Positions 1-11,850 of a stretch of 64,000 bases of DNA are shown here, piece after piece. Made by a program: the position numbers and the translations under genes. This stretch comes from Eucommia ulmoides (taxonomy: Eukaryota; Streptophyta; Magnoliopsida; Garryales; Eucommiaceae). Below the pieces are notes generated by a model. The model was not told the DNA's origin. It saw nothing but the letters and a program-made list of their open reading frames with translations, and ran no database searches. The number at the start of each line of letters is the position of its first letter. Within the stretch, counting starts at the first letter, position 1. The stretch lies in assembly GCA_016647705.1 (NCBI GenBank), contig CM028329.1, positions 61,211,231-61,275,230 on the forward strand, written 5' to 3'.

Positions 1-161
1 AAAGTATTATATAGTGTTTTAAACCTAATTTATGCGCAAAAAAAATAAATTTATTTAAAATATCTATAAACTACCGTTAATTAACTCAATGTTACCGAAA
101 ATTTTAAAAATTTATTGGGCCAAAACGGTTTTTTTTTTTTTAAAAAGAAAAAAAAGTGGGC

Positions 162-298
162 TATACCCGGGGTTTGGAACCCCGGGTATAATCTCAAAAA
201 CGAAAAAAAAAAAAATACGATTTTTTTTTGGTATACACGGGGTTCCGAACCCCAGGTATACGGTTGACCCCACAAACCCGGGGATCCGAACCCCGGGT
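162..298. repeat. Cluster of three GC-rich hairpin palindromes
   Basis: Three related palindromes stand out in very AT-rich DNA. Copy 1 (162-190) is a perfect 13-bp stem with a 3-base loop (TATACCCGGGGTT / TGG / AACCCCGGGTATA). Copy 2 (231-261) has a 14-bp stem with two mismatched positions and loop CCG. Copy 3 (276-298) has an 8-bp outer stem ACCCGGGG/CCCCGGGT. They are separated by A/T homopolymer-rich spacers. No coding meaning is apparent: both strands read as low-complexity Pro/Gly peptides. Origin is unknown; a transposon end or a recombination-prone repeat is possible. Confidence 0.75.
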
Positions 299-380
299 AA
301 CACTACTTTGATAAATAAGTTGAAAACCGTTCTAGTTCTAGTTCAGTAATTTTGTTTTTAAAATATATTATAAATATAAA

Positions 381-497
381 CTACTCATGCATCTTCCACA
401 GCCCACCAGCAGCTAAGCCCAGAGTGATCCCAATCAATAACTCCTTTATTACACTTGGTCCCTTTAAGGTAGCATGAGCAATTCTGTGGCCTGCCAT
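381..497 (-). CDS. COX5C: Cytochrome c oxidase subunit 5C, C-terminally truncated frame
   Basis: The minus-strand frame from ATG 497 to TAG 381 encodes 38 residues beginning MAGHRIAHATLKGP and ending AAGGLWKMHE. This is the well-conserved start of plant COX5C, a small single-span subunit of mitochondrial complex IV. Full-length plant proteins are about 63-64 residues and continue after WKMH with a charged tail; here the frame ends two codons later, so the tail is missing. Just upstream of the ATG (about 508-525) is a good intron acceptor (pyrimidine tract then CAG, followed by CTAGGGGAACAAC and the ATG). That matches the leader intron known in plant COX5C genes. The gene may be a 3'-truncated pseudogene, or an unusual intron may carry the tail beyond the window edge. 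The family assignment is firm; functionality is doubtful. Confidence 0.7.
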   Translation of the reverse strand: MAGHRIAHATLKGPSVIKELLIGITLGLAAGGLWKMHE

Positions 498-499
498 GT

Positions 500-1600
500 T
501 GTTCCCCTAGCTGGAGAGAAAAGTTTCTGATTATAATGCAAGTCAATGTAGGAAAACTCATCTCTGGAATTTAACAAGACATGCAATAACAAATGGAATA
601 AAACTTTTTATTTTTTCAACGTGGTCCTCCTTTTTGTTGCCGATTTTCTTTGTAGCCCTTTTCCTCTAATTGATGTTAATTTGGACGGAATTTGACCAGG
701 TGAAATGCACGTGCCATACTTTAGGGGCAATAATGTGATTTTAATTGGCCCTTCTTTTTTTATTTATCTTTTCCCTTTTTATTTTTTATTTTTCTTATTC
801 TTTGTTCCATTGCAGTCTTCCACCTCTTCTTCACTCGCCCACGTCCAGCCACCACCACCTCCATCTCCGACCAACACCAACGCCGATGTCATCTGTCACG
901 GGCTGAGCCTTTTGAGGCTAGAAAGTGGACCGTGCGGCGCTAACGAGGGGATCGCCTAGTAGCAAGCCTGAAGATCAAAGGATCTTAAATAGCGGAAGCG
1001 GTTTCAATAGCAACGAGTTTCCCTACAACAACACATACCGGCAATGTAGAGAAGAATACAATTACAATAACAACAACAATTGTATTAATATCAAAGACTA
1101 CAAGGTGTGAAAGGCTTGAATGACTTCAAGAGTATGTCCTCCCACATAATACTTTACGGAAAAAAATACAAGTGACCATAATAGACATCATTATGCCCGA
1201 GGAGTCATAATGGTGTCTTTCTATAAGAAATGAAAGAAATAAACTAAACTAAGCTAAACTAGTTTAGAAAACAAATGAAAAGGGTCACGGACAAACGGTC
1301 ATGTGCGAGAACAAGCACTGGACAAGCTAAGATCGTGACATTTTCAACGCCACCCCCACCCCTGAATGAACGCTTCCCCAAGAGGATTGCTCAACTCCAA
1401 ATAGAGAGGGACTCGGGGGGACTTTCGAGGTGGAAATCAAGTGGAGAGGGAGGTTTTAAAGAGGGAGACAAAGAAAGGCTTCATACAAAATTGGCAACAA
1501 AAAGGAAGCCACAAGCTGCAAATAGGAGGACCAAAAATGTAATTAGTCCAAGAAGAAGAAGAAGAAGAAGAAGGGTAATACAAGCAGCCGAATTGAAGTA
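500..1600. other. Non-coding, repeat-like stretch
   Basis: No convincing gene. The region holds pyrimidine-rich DNA around 745-850, an AAC-rich patch near 1060-1085 and an AAG microsatellite near 1553-1574. If the COX5C leader intron is real, much of this would be intronic on the minus strand. Short open frames here show no recognisable protein family. Confidence 0.4.
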
Positions 1601-2460
1601 ATCATACAGGAAAACTCAAAATTACTCAAAAACTATAAGCATGTCCTCTTTGCGACATTAACTGATGATGCAGAAAATAAATAAAGAACGAGTTTACCAA
1701 AAAATTTTGGGATGAGTCGCGGACTAGGTCGTTCTCTTTAAGACGTTTCGCGGCTCAGCCTAAGAACGTGCAAGCAGTGTAACAGTCCCGTCGTCCCCAG
1801 GATAAAACAGCTCAGAATCACCTCTGTCTAGAACCTGCTTTGCACAACAGAAGGCCCGAATACTAAACACCCACTCACTGTTTAAACAAACAAACAAACT
1901 GCTCGGAAATCGAAGTTAAAATAAATAAAATTATTTCAGATGAAGAAGAAGACTGAAAGCAATTCTGTATTGCTGTTTCAGATCAAGAAGTAGGCTGAAG
2001 ACTTATTCTGTATTTTAAAACTGAGGAAGAAGCCAGTATTTATAGGGGAAAAATCTGAACCGTTTGAAAATAAATAAATTCTTGAAACCGAAAAATTAAT
2101 TCTTAAACGTTTATTATTTATTAAACGTTCAAACAATTAATTTTTAAACGTTATATATATATATATATAAACGTTTCAAGAAAGAAAAAAAAAACGTTTT
2201 TATTAAAATATATATATTTTTTTAATTAAATTGTTTTAAAAAAATATTTATACGCTGGACTCGACACGGCCAGACGGCGGCAGCAGCGCGCGCGCGGGGT
2301 AAACCAGTAGGGATGTAACTCCTCCCTCCTCCACAAAATGTGGGTACCCCTTGGGGCACACCTCTAATGTCTCACATACTCCTAGATATACTCATTAATT
2401 CCTCCTCTCCCAACCAATGTGGGATAAAAGGGCTAGAGAAAATTGTACATTTGACACTTT
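1600..2460 (-). mobile_element. Probable LTR-retrotransposon remnant (LTR-like)
   Basis: Read on the minus strand, this stretch looks like an LTR. It has a promoter-like TATAAATA (around 2037-2045, seen as TATTTATA on the plus strand), followed by about 350 bases of transcribed-type sequence with repeated TTCAGTCTTCTTCTTCATCTG-like motifs, and a GC-richer downstream block (1720-1800). No second LTR, primer-binding site or coding domain was found, so it may be a solo LTR or an unrelated repeat. Boundaries are approximate. Confidence 0.35.
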
Positions 2461-2662
2461 CTATTCTAAAAAACAATTTAAAATTCATTTATTTCAACAT
2501 TAAAGTATCCCTAAACCACCAACAATCAGAATTCCACCAAAATGTGCAGCGGCATAAGATAAACTAACAAACCAATAGAAACTAAAAACCACAAAATTCA
2601 AGCCATTCGTCTGTAGAATATCAACAAGCCGCAACAAATCTCAACAACATACACATCAGCAC

Positions 2663-3322
2663 GCATAAACCGAATCCAAAACCGCGACAAACATCGACAA
2701 TACAATCATCATAAAAGTTACAGTAAATCGACATCACGTAACAAGAGTCTAAGATGATAACAAATTAGTGATCCAATAAATAAAAAACAAGATGCGTCAA
2801 TCATTCTACAGATTGGAGCACAAAAAACGCTAAAAATTTGAAAATGTAGATGTGTAAAGCAGAGGATAATCGAATATCAGAATGCATAAACCGAATCCAA
2901 AACGGCAACAATCATCGACAATATAATCATCATAAAAGTTACAGCAAATCGTGATTACGTAACAAGAGTATAAGATGAAAACAAATTAGTGATCCGATCA
3001 ATCAAAAACAAGATGCGTCAATCATTCTACAGATTGGAGCACAAAAAACGCTAAAAATTTGAAAATGTAGATGTGTAAAGCAGAGGATAATCGAATATCA
3101 GAACGCATAAACCGAATCCAAAACGGCAACAATCATCACAAAAGTTACAGCAAATCGAGATCACCTAACGAGATGTATAAGATGATAACAAATTAGTGAT
3201 CCGATCAATCAAAAACATGATGCGTCAATCATTCTACAGATTGGAGCACAAAAAACGCTACAAAAACGCTAAAAATTTGAAAATGTAGATGTGTAAAGCA
3301 GATTCTAATCGAAATATCAGAT
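2663..3322. repeat. Tandem array, three copies of a 221-bp unit
   Basis: The motif GCATAAACCGAATCCAAAAC recurs at 2663, 2884 and 3105, giving a constant 221-bp period. Each copy contains the blocks CATAAAAGTTACAG, AAATTAGTGATCC, GATGCGTCAATCATTCTACA and GAAAATGTAGATGTGTAAAG. Copies 2 and 3 are very similar. Copy 3 has a small internal deletion and an extra CTACAAAAACG near 3257. The array lies immediately downstream (minus sense) of a possible leader exon at 3347-3480. Confidence 0.85.
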
Positions 3323-3346
3323 CGAGAGCAAAATGCCAGGCTTTAC

Positions 3347-3480
3347 CTGAACGGAACCAAATCAGAAGACGCTTTTTCGACTTCGGAGAACCGAATTTGG
3401 ATTTGCTATCGGGATTTGCTCTCCATACAGAGCTCAGACATTATAGCTAATTGGGCTTCGAGAAAGCGGGCTCCTTGAAC
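3347..3480 (-). other. Possible non-coding leader exon (candidate for COX5C)
   Basis: On the minus strand this 130-base segment is of higher complexity than its surroundings and ends in a consensus donor (TTCAG|GTAAAGCC, donor GT at 3346-3345). It has no sustained reading frame, as expected for a 5' untranslated exon. The next plausible minus-strand acceptor in front of a start codon is the one just upstream of the COX5C ATG, which would give an intron of about 2.8 kb. This link is inference only. Confidence 0.3.
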
Positions 3481-4499
3481 TGCAAAACTAGCGCAAATTA
3501 CACTTTCCCCCCTCCTAGTTTAAGTAAGTATTCTTTTTAGTTCTCTAACTTTAAGAATAAATAATATTAGCCCTTAAATTTGTTACAAATTATAATACAT
3601 TATTAAGATTTTACTAAATTGTTGATGCCTAAAATTGGACACCGATTGATGATATGATATGAACTGCTGATGTAAAGCATTTTAATCTGAGTTGGAGTTC
3701 TGATTAATCCTCGTTAGTGACCTGCACAAAGACTCAAAACTGATATAATATTTTTTGGCAAAATTTCTCGATGTTAGTGTGAGTGTCTGGAGTGATTTTA
3801 ACAGAGCAACAATAAAGTAAATACAAGAATCCTGAATCTCGTATTAGATGAAGAACTATTTACAGATGAATTGTCTGATTTAGTAAGAGTGGATATTAGT
3901 GCTAACTAGAGCAGGCTAATCAGGAGACAAAGAAACGCACTGATGGGCCTCCCCAAGGGCGCACGGGGCCCGAGCCTTGCTAGGAGGAGAATTTCTCATT
4001 GTTGCATGAAATTCAAAATGATCATTCGATTTTCTTTTTTAATTATTTAAAAAATTATAAATAATATAAAAGTAAATTGGTGAAAAGTCATTTAACTCCA
4101 TTATAAGTTAAAAATTAGTAAAATTTTATCATAATTATAATTTTACCCCTCAAAATTTAAAAATAATTACATAATAAAAAAATTAAAATATAGAAATATC
4201 CTTCTAAGTTTTCTTTTTGGTTATATTTATCTCATTTATCTTTTTACACTAAGATCCGTATTTAAAAAAAAAAATCACCTCTTTATTAGTTTATTTTTAG
4301 CAAATTAAAAATAAAAAATAAAAAATCCCTCCCCACCAAGGTGGGGGGTGGGGGTTGTTCCCACGAGTTGGTTGGGAGAGAGGTGGCTTTCTTTTTTCCA
4401 TTTTTTTTTTAATTTATTAAAAATAAAGGAGTGAAAAAATATAAGAGTAAAAAATATTTTTTTAAAAATAGGGAGCGTTAGTGAAAAAAATAATAATAA

Positions 4500-4502
<3 letters not shown>

Positions 4503-4564
<62 letters not shown>
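4503..4564. repeat. (TA)n microsatellite
   Basis: About 60 uninterrupted bases of alternating T and A. It lies between genes, in a stretch (3,500-4,980) where I see no gene, only AT-rich DNA and homopolymers. Confidence 0.95.
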
Positions 4565-4568
<4 letters not shown>

Positions 4569-5095
4569 TAAATTGGTCAAAGAGGGTGATCTACATTTTT
4601 CAAATGATGGAGAAGATTTGTGATTTTTGGAGTTTTTTTGTTTTTGGTACATATGTTGGGAGAGGGATTTGAACTCTAAATCTTCAATAAGGAGGTAAAC
4701 TAGGTATTCAATAGGCTGCAAGTTTCAATTTTTTTTTATTTTTTTTTTTGTATAAACCATTCAGTATCCGATAATTACATTGAGTTTCGATTAATCCAAA
4801 TCGAGTTGGGTCCGACCACAAGAACGGTAAAATTCTTCTTACTGAATTTTAACGTAACTGCATTCTTAAATCTCGAACCAAAGGCCTTGGTTAAGTTAAA
4901 ATAACTCCTCACCAGTTGATGCGCTCGATGGGTTGAGCGGCATCAGGGGTTAATTGTTATAATTTGTCCACCAACCAAAATTAAACAAGATATTTTTGGA
5001 GGGTGGAAAAGTCCAATTGAGCCATCTTCCAATTTCCCAAGTCCCTCCAAACCTGCACCTACTCACTCAAATACACCACAACAGACACTCCAAGC

Positions 5096-5149
5096 TCTCT
5101 CTCTCTCCTCTCTCTACAAATATTCATTTCTCTCTCTCTCTCTCTCTGT
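5096..5149 (+). promoter_or_regulatory. CT-rich 5' leader of the SMP-30-like gene
   Basis: Two (CT)n runs sit directly upstream of the start codon at 5154, the second ending four bases before it. Pyrimidine (CT/GA) tracts of this kind are common in plant core promoters and 5' UTRs. The exact transcription start cannot be read from the sequence. Confidence 0.5.
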
Positions 5150-5153
5150 GGCT

Positions 5154-8100
5154 ATGGCGTCCTTCTTCTGTTCCACGAAATTTCTGTTTCTTCTATTCCT
5201 AATATCGGCGATCCCGATCGCCGTCCTCGTCTCGCTCGAGACGGCCAAGCCGGCGACACACGTGTACGAGTATCACAGCACCGGCTGGATGAGGGAGTGC
5301 ACGAAGTGGGACGATCTCAACCGCCGGTTCATCGTCTCGTTCCTCGAGGGCGGAATCGGCGAGATTTCCGTCCCCGACGACTACTCTCCGGCGACGGTGT
5401 TGCAGGAGGTTCCGTTAGTCAGAGATGCCGACTTGGCCGGTAACGCGTCCCTCGGCATGGTCATCGACCGGCCGAGGAATCGGCTGCTGGTGGCGATCGC
5501 CGACGTGTTTGGAAACCGGTATGGCGCCGTTGCGGCATACGATTTGACCAATTGGAATCGGATATTCCTCACTCAACTCAGCGGACCAGGTAATAGGCCA
5601 ATTAATTAATTCATTATTTATAAATAAAAAAATCACATAAACAAATACAATTTGTGTTTTAACTAGACGCATTAAAAAATAGACGTCAGACCCAATGCTC
5701 GTATTACACTCTCACAATTATATTTATCGAACTTATTTATAAAATAAAAAAAATTATCAACTAATCCCAATTTTAAAACCTACATATTTGAAAATAAACT
5801 AAATAATCACAATCTACATATTTTCATATTTCACACAAAATCATTTTATTCAAATTAAAATAATTTTTATTGTACATATTTTTTTTCTACGATATAATTA
5901 TATATTTAGATTTATTTCAATAAGATCTTTAAAATGATATCACATTCAATATTTTTCTGATTAATTTCAGATTTGTGTTACATTCAACATGGATATTACA
6001 AGGAATATTCACACTTGTTACGATATCCGAATCAACACACACGTGCAATATGCTATTTATGTATAGAATATAATATTGCTTGTAACATTTTCTATTTACT
6101 AGCAACACAAATATCTTTTTTTGCTTGGGAATATAACATTATCCGTGTTGAATCGTGTTTCATATAGATGTTACGTGTAACATTTTATAATTCGTAGAAA
6201 ACTAAAAAATTTGAAAATATCCATGTGGAATATAATATGAATGTGAAAACTAAAAACTAATAAAAAAAATAGTGAATTTGATATCGTTTTGAAGATTTTA
6301 TTTAGACGAATCTAAATATATAATTATATTGTAAAAAAAAATGTGTACAATAATAATTATTTTCATTTTAATAAATAGTTATCTATTACCTAAATTAGTT
6401 CCGTAAAATAGGAATACATTATATGGTCACAATAATTATGGGCATTTTTATCATAAAAATGACAAAATGACCGTTTAGTTCATAAAAAAAATAGCGAGTG
6501 TAATCAATAGTTTCCAACGATTTTTGAGATCTCTCGGTAAACATCCTTATAAAATATTCGTATTTTTTTCATTATTTTCACGGTAAGAATCGTGAATATT
6601 ATTTTTCCGAATAATTGAATATAAAACTTTGAATAAAGTGTTAATAATCATTGCTTTTGATTGATTTGACGTGATTGGTCAATTATTGGAAAATAAGATT
6701 TTGTAGTAAATAGAATTCAAGCCACTCATAATTTTTTTAAAAGTTGAAAGGTATTGCCATTAATTTAAAAATAATTTAATAAAAAATTACAATAACTTTT
6801 ATATATATTACAGTGTATTTCTCAATTTATAAAAAAATTATTCTACTGATAGAACTGAATGAACTGAAATTTAATTTCGTGGGTCGTTGTTCTTAATTAT
6901 CACTTATAAAAGTAGATGGGCAATCTCAACCAATAGTGGAGGCTTTAATTTGCTTCCTAAAGTGGTTGACATAGTTTCTCATTCAAAAAAGTAGTTCATT
7001 TGTCAAATATTTTTTGTTATAACGGTTAGATAATTAATATAATTTTATAAAATAATAAATTTATCCTTATATTGGACCGATTATCTCGACCAATGAAAAT
7101 AAACGAAGGAAAAAAAATAAAAAGTAAAAAAAGAATAAACGAGTATTATACAGTTCGATGGTAGTACAAATGACAATTAATGTTAAATAATTTATTAATT
7201 TTAATTTTTTTGATTTTTGACTATTAATTTTAACAGTAAATATAATTGTTGCACTTAAAACTGCACCACATAATGGATAAATACTGATGAAAATACAGTA
7301 GGGATGAAAAGTTTAATCTAGTCAAACCCAGAAACCAAATTGTCATTAAACTTTTTTTTTTTTTTTTTTTTTTTTACTGTTTTAAAAGTTATTTTTATTT
7401 ATCCAAATAATTTATTTTTCTCACATAAATTTTATTTATATATAAGTTTTCATATTGCAAATTAAACAAACCATTCTATTTGATGGTTTATTTCATGAAA
7501 TTTTTATTAGCTTAATTTTAAAAATTATGCCTGCTAATTATTGTTAAATTATGCTCAATTAAAAAAAAAATAGATCAAAGCCAACCATGCTTGACTGTGG
7601 ATTGATCTTGAATTCGTCTTTGATCCGAAAAGTCAAACCATTCAGTCACATGGTATTAGGTAATAATTTCCTCCTCTCATCAAATTTTTTTTATTGTTAT
7701 TATTATTTCAATGGTAAGATGAATTCGGGTTCACTTACGCGCACTTCGACTAATTAGTTCGCTGGACAATCTTAAGGATGTACTCTCCCACATCGACATG
7801 ATGCATTCAGAATTAAATTCAAAATTTAAGATTTTTATTTTATTTTTTATTCTATGGCCTATTGATAGGTTCGAGTTAGATTTAGGGTACGTTTGGTTAA
7901 AAGAACAAAAAAAAAAAAAAGGAAAAAAAAAAAGGAAAAAAATTAAAGAAAAAAATAATTCTAATTTACTATTTTACTCTTATATATTGTAAAAATCAAT
8001 TAAATAATCTATTATCAATGATTATAATTGTAATTTTACTCTTTTCTTGAAAAACTCTCTCCTATTTTCCTTTATGTTTCTCCTAAATTTGTAAAAGGTC

Positions 8101-9520
8101 AGTCAGGTGCTACAAAGTTCCTACTATGCGAAGGGTCCGGAGAAAGGCTGGACCACTTAGATCTATTGTATGCAGTCTTACCTTATTTTTTTTTATTTTT
8201 TTGGTGAGAGGTTGTTTCCATAACTTGAACCCGTGACCTCTAGGTCACATGGCGACAACTTCTACCGTTGCGCTAAAGCTCTCATTCGTTTCTCCTGAAT
8301 TGGTGTGGAATAAAAATTGCTTAGGAAATTGTGCATTTTTCTTCCTATTTTCTTTTTATTTTCAATTTTCTTCCATAACAAACAATTTTTATTTTTTTTT
8401 AATCTTATTTTTTTATCCTTCCTTTTTCCCACTCAAACAAACGCAAAGAATTATCTATTTGATTTTTGTTTTTTTATTAGATATCTATGAAACTAAATCT
8501 GATTATTGATAAATAATGTAGTTAATTGTTTGATTGTAATGACTTTTTTGGGAGAAGTTTAATTGTCTTTTAATCCCTTGTCTTGTTTTATTTCAAAATA
8601 TATATACATAATTAATTAATTTCTATTTTTTTTTTTAATTTAAACTTGATATTTACACAGAATAAAATAAAAAATAAAAAACTAACTTTTTCTTTTTCTT
8701 TCTCTTTATATTTTTATTTTTTTAAAAAGTTAAAAAAATAAAATAAAGAGTAGTTTTGTTTATTTTATAAAAAATTTAGATTGAAAAATTTAATTTCGCT
8801 ATTTTTTTAGCACATTCAGTTAAATTTAACAAGAATAAAAAACTTATTATACATAAGAGGTGGTAAAGTTTAAGTTTTTAAAGCAGAGCGGACAAAATAA
8901 AACAAAATCAACGTACATGGGGTAAAGGACAAGTAACCCTTTTTCTTCCTTACATTACATTATAAAAATTTTGTCGTGCAGAGGATGAAAAATCATTTGC
9001 GGACGACGTAGCAGTCGACCCAGAAGGCAATTCATACATAACAGATACAAAAGGCAGCAAAATCTGGAAAGTCGGAGTCAATGGTGAGTTTATATCTACC
9101 ATAAGAAGCCCACTCTTCACCCCAAAAGAGTGGTACAAGAATTTAGTCACCCTCAACGGGATCATCCACCACCCTGACGGCTATTTATTGGTAATCCACA
9201 CGTTTTCTGGCGATTTATTCAAAATCGAGTCCGAAAAAGTAGTTAAGTTAGTTAATGTGGTTGGTGGTCCATTGAGATTTGGGGATGGAATTGAGTTGTT
9301 GTCTCCTACTAAGCTTGTGGTGGCCGGAAATCCCTCGAGATTGGTGGAGAGTTCTGACGGTTGGCAGAATGCGGTAGTTGTAGGGCGGTTTAGAGGGCCA
9401 ATGCACCGGTTGACCACCGCGGCCACGGTGGTGGATGGGAAGGTGTACTTGAATCATATGATTGGGATGGGGTACCCTAAGAAGAAGCATGTCATTGTTG
9501 AGGCTGTTTTTTCCACTTGA
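5154..9520 (+). CDS. SMP-30/gluconolactonase-like (NHL-type) secreted protein
   Basis: Two exons, 5154-5589 and 8982-9520, join in phase (CCAG|GTAATA ... GTGCAG|AGG) to give 324 residues. A hydrophobic N-terminus (about residues 7-27) looks like a signal peptide or signal anchor. The rest resembles the plant SMP-30/NHL beta-propeller family, with motifs such as GWMRECTKWDD, DDVAVDPEGNSYITD and NGIIHHPDGYLLV that recall calcium-dependent lactonase/phosphotriesterase propellers. The substrate is not deducible. ATG 5154 was chosen; the in-frame GTG two codons upstream is not a likely plant start. The 3.39-kb intron is very AT-rich and carries an Au SINE; its stretch 5,820-6,250 shares ACATTCAACATG-type repeats with the DNA at 51.3-51.9 kb. 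Confidence 0.85.
8098..8285 (-). mobile_element. Au-type SINE
   Basis: Read on the minus strand, the element begins with a tRNA-like promoter: an A-box-like GCGCAACGGTAGAAG followed by GTCGCCATGTGACCTAGAG and a B-box GGTCACGGGTTCAAGT. It continues into the characteristic Au tail region (CTGCATACAATAGATC, then CCGGACCCTTCGCATAG and GGTGCTACAAAG-like sequence on the other strand). It lies antisense in the intron of the SMP-30-like gene. The match is to my memory of the plant Au SINE family; end points are approximate. Confidence 0.75.
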
Positions 9521-10371
9521 AAATTGAGGCCTAATTAGAGGTAATCCTTCTTTTTGTGTTTGGGGTTGGTCATGAATAATGATTTGGATTTGGATTTGGA
9601 TTTATCAAAGTTTTTATTGTGAGTTTTATATATATATATATATTGAGTTTATCATGTTGATTATTTTTCATAATCACAATAAAACGAAATTAAATAATAA
9701 TTTAAAGCATACAGATTATTAGAATACAACAATGAAGAACGATAATCGAAAGCGTACTTGTCTCGGCTATTGCGAAAGTTTGAATCTGTCGCAGCGGATT
9801 ACTAATTAGGTCTTCCTCCCTATGATCTAGATTTCGTGGTTGCGACTCTCAATGGGAAGAAACTCTTAATTTAGGTTAAGGAGGGGACCTAGTTATATAT
9901 ATTAGGGTTTCTTGTTGGGTCTCCCATAATGGGCTTCAACAAAACCCTAAACCTACACTTTCTACTTAACTGGGCTTCTACATAAAAGATGCCACAATCC
10001 AAAATCCTCTTATTTAAAATACAGGATATTCGTAATTATCCAAAGTAGAGGGTTGTGTTTGTAATGAATCAAAATTTAGGGGTTGTAAGTGCAAATTATA
10101 CGAATTACAAGTGGCCAGCTATGGGGAGGCGTGAATTGTCACGTGACAGAAGAGAGAGAATCCTGGATTAGTTAAACCCTCTAAATTACTAAATTACCCT
10201 TAAAGAAACCGTTAATTACCAAAAGCAATTATGCTGATGAGCCCTTATTTGACCGATTTAGCCTCCAAACGTAGTCTAAATGACCTAAGTACCCTTTTAC
10301 ATTTCAAGAATGCCTTGAGAGTGAAGCAAAAGTAATGCTCAACTTCATGCAAAATTCATATTATTTAATTT

Positions 10372-10705
10372 TTGTTATAGCTTTTGCACTTTGCACCCCT
10401 AAAGTATTAGAGAAATCTTATTTTAACCTTTATCTTTTCAATTTGAACACATTAAACTTTAAAATATCGAAATCGTGTCAAATCAATCTTTCTGTCATTT
10501 TTCACGACGGAATTCACTCACATGGGTAATTTTTTATCTGACATGTGGCTGATTTTTGTTATAAAAATAACGAAATTACCAATTTGAACTAACTTGATAT
10601 GATTTGGATACTTCAGGATTTAATGTGTTTAATCTGAAAATATAAGAACTAATATGGGATTTTTCCAAAACTTTAGGGGTTCAAAGTGCGAAAAACTCTT
10701 TTTGT
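10372..10705. mobile_element. MITE with long inverted repeats (family 3)
   Basis: The left end has TTTTGCACTTTGCACCCCTA and the right end its inverse, CTTTAGGGGTTCAAAGTGC; the flanking AT-rich DNA continues the inverted repeat. The interior (AATTTGAACACATTAAA, TTTGATCTGACATGTGGCTG-like) contains no gene. Related copies are at 11,555-11,850 and around 50,385-51,185. Confidence 0.6.
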
Positions 10706-11554
10706 TAATTATATAAAATATGACCCATTTTGGTCCTTTCCTTTTATTAGAGGAGATTCTTAATTTTAATGAATATTTTTAATAATAATTTAAACAAGAT
10801 AAAAAAATAAAATAAAATACAAGGGAGATAGCTAAAGTTGCACTATAAAATAACTACAATTTCTTATTATCTGATTTTTAAAAATATTTTTTAAGGGTTG
10901 AGACTGATTGGATTATAGAAATTTAAAAAAAAATTAAAAAAATTCACATGGATTTACAAGACAGTTAGATTAAATTATATTTTATATCCTGTAATTTTTA
11001 TATTATATTTAATTGACTATTTTCTTTTTATTATTTACTATTTGTTTATAAATTGGAAAATCAATGTTTCTAGGCGCAAAAAATACTTTAGTATACATAC
11101 GTTGACAACACTCTTTCAGGAAATTCAAAATATTATTATATTGACAAAAGAGAAAGTAATCTAGAAAATTATATTTTTTATCTCTAAAATATGATGTTGA
11201 TGTTAATGGACTCTGAAATTTATCAAATTACACATTTGTTTCAATTTTATAAAATTGAAACGGCGTAAATGATTTCGAACGAGAAATAGGTTGTGCTTAT
11301 TACATGCCATTCTGATGGAAATATTTTCGTCATTTTAATTACTCTACTAAATTTAAGACGTTTTCTCTTAACAACGATTCAAACTTTTTTTTTTTTTTTA
11401 TACGAACGATTATTAAATAAATATTAGGAAAAACATCTTATATTTATAAATGACAAAATAGCATAATTCATTTTCCACCCAAAATTATTAACAAAAATAT
11501 ATTCTTTCTCTAAGAAATTTCTATCTAAAGGAAAATAACAAAAAGAGGTTTTTG

Positions 11555-11850
11555 CACTTTGCAAATCTAAAGTTTTGGAAAAATTTCATTTTAGCCCTTG
11601 TATTTTCAATTTGAACATATTAAATCCTGAAATATCTTAATCATATCAAATTAGTTCAAATCGGTAACTGTGTGATTTTTATGATAGAAACAAAACACGG
11701 AATCACCTACGTGGATGAATTCCATAATTTTTCGAAAATGATTGACTTAACATGATTTGAATATTTTAAAATTTAACATGTTCAAAGTAAAAAGAAACAG
11801 CAAAAGTTGAATTCCTCTAAAACTTCAGGGGTAAAAAGTGCAATTTTTTT
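11555..11850. mobile_element. MITE, second copy of family 3
   Basis: It starts with TTTTTGCACTTTGCAAATCT and ends with AAAACTTCAGGGGTAAAAAG, the same inverted ends as the copy at 10,372. Interior landmarks are shared (TTTCAATTTGAACATATTAA, then a block where a Thr/His-type codon-free AT sequence contains GTGTGATTTTTATGATAG). Confidence 0.55.

Noticed and set aside
705..1110. Two overlapping plus-strand open frames (84 and 61 codons)
   Set aside because: They consist of pyrimidine-rich and AAC-repeat DNA with no recognisable protein family, no splice context and biased low-complexity composition.
4305..4721. A 138-codon minus-strand frame rich in Tyr-Ile repeats
   Set aside because: It is the translation of the (TA)n microsatellite and neighbouring AT-rich DNA, not a protein.
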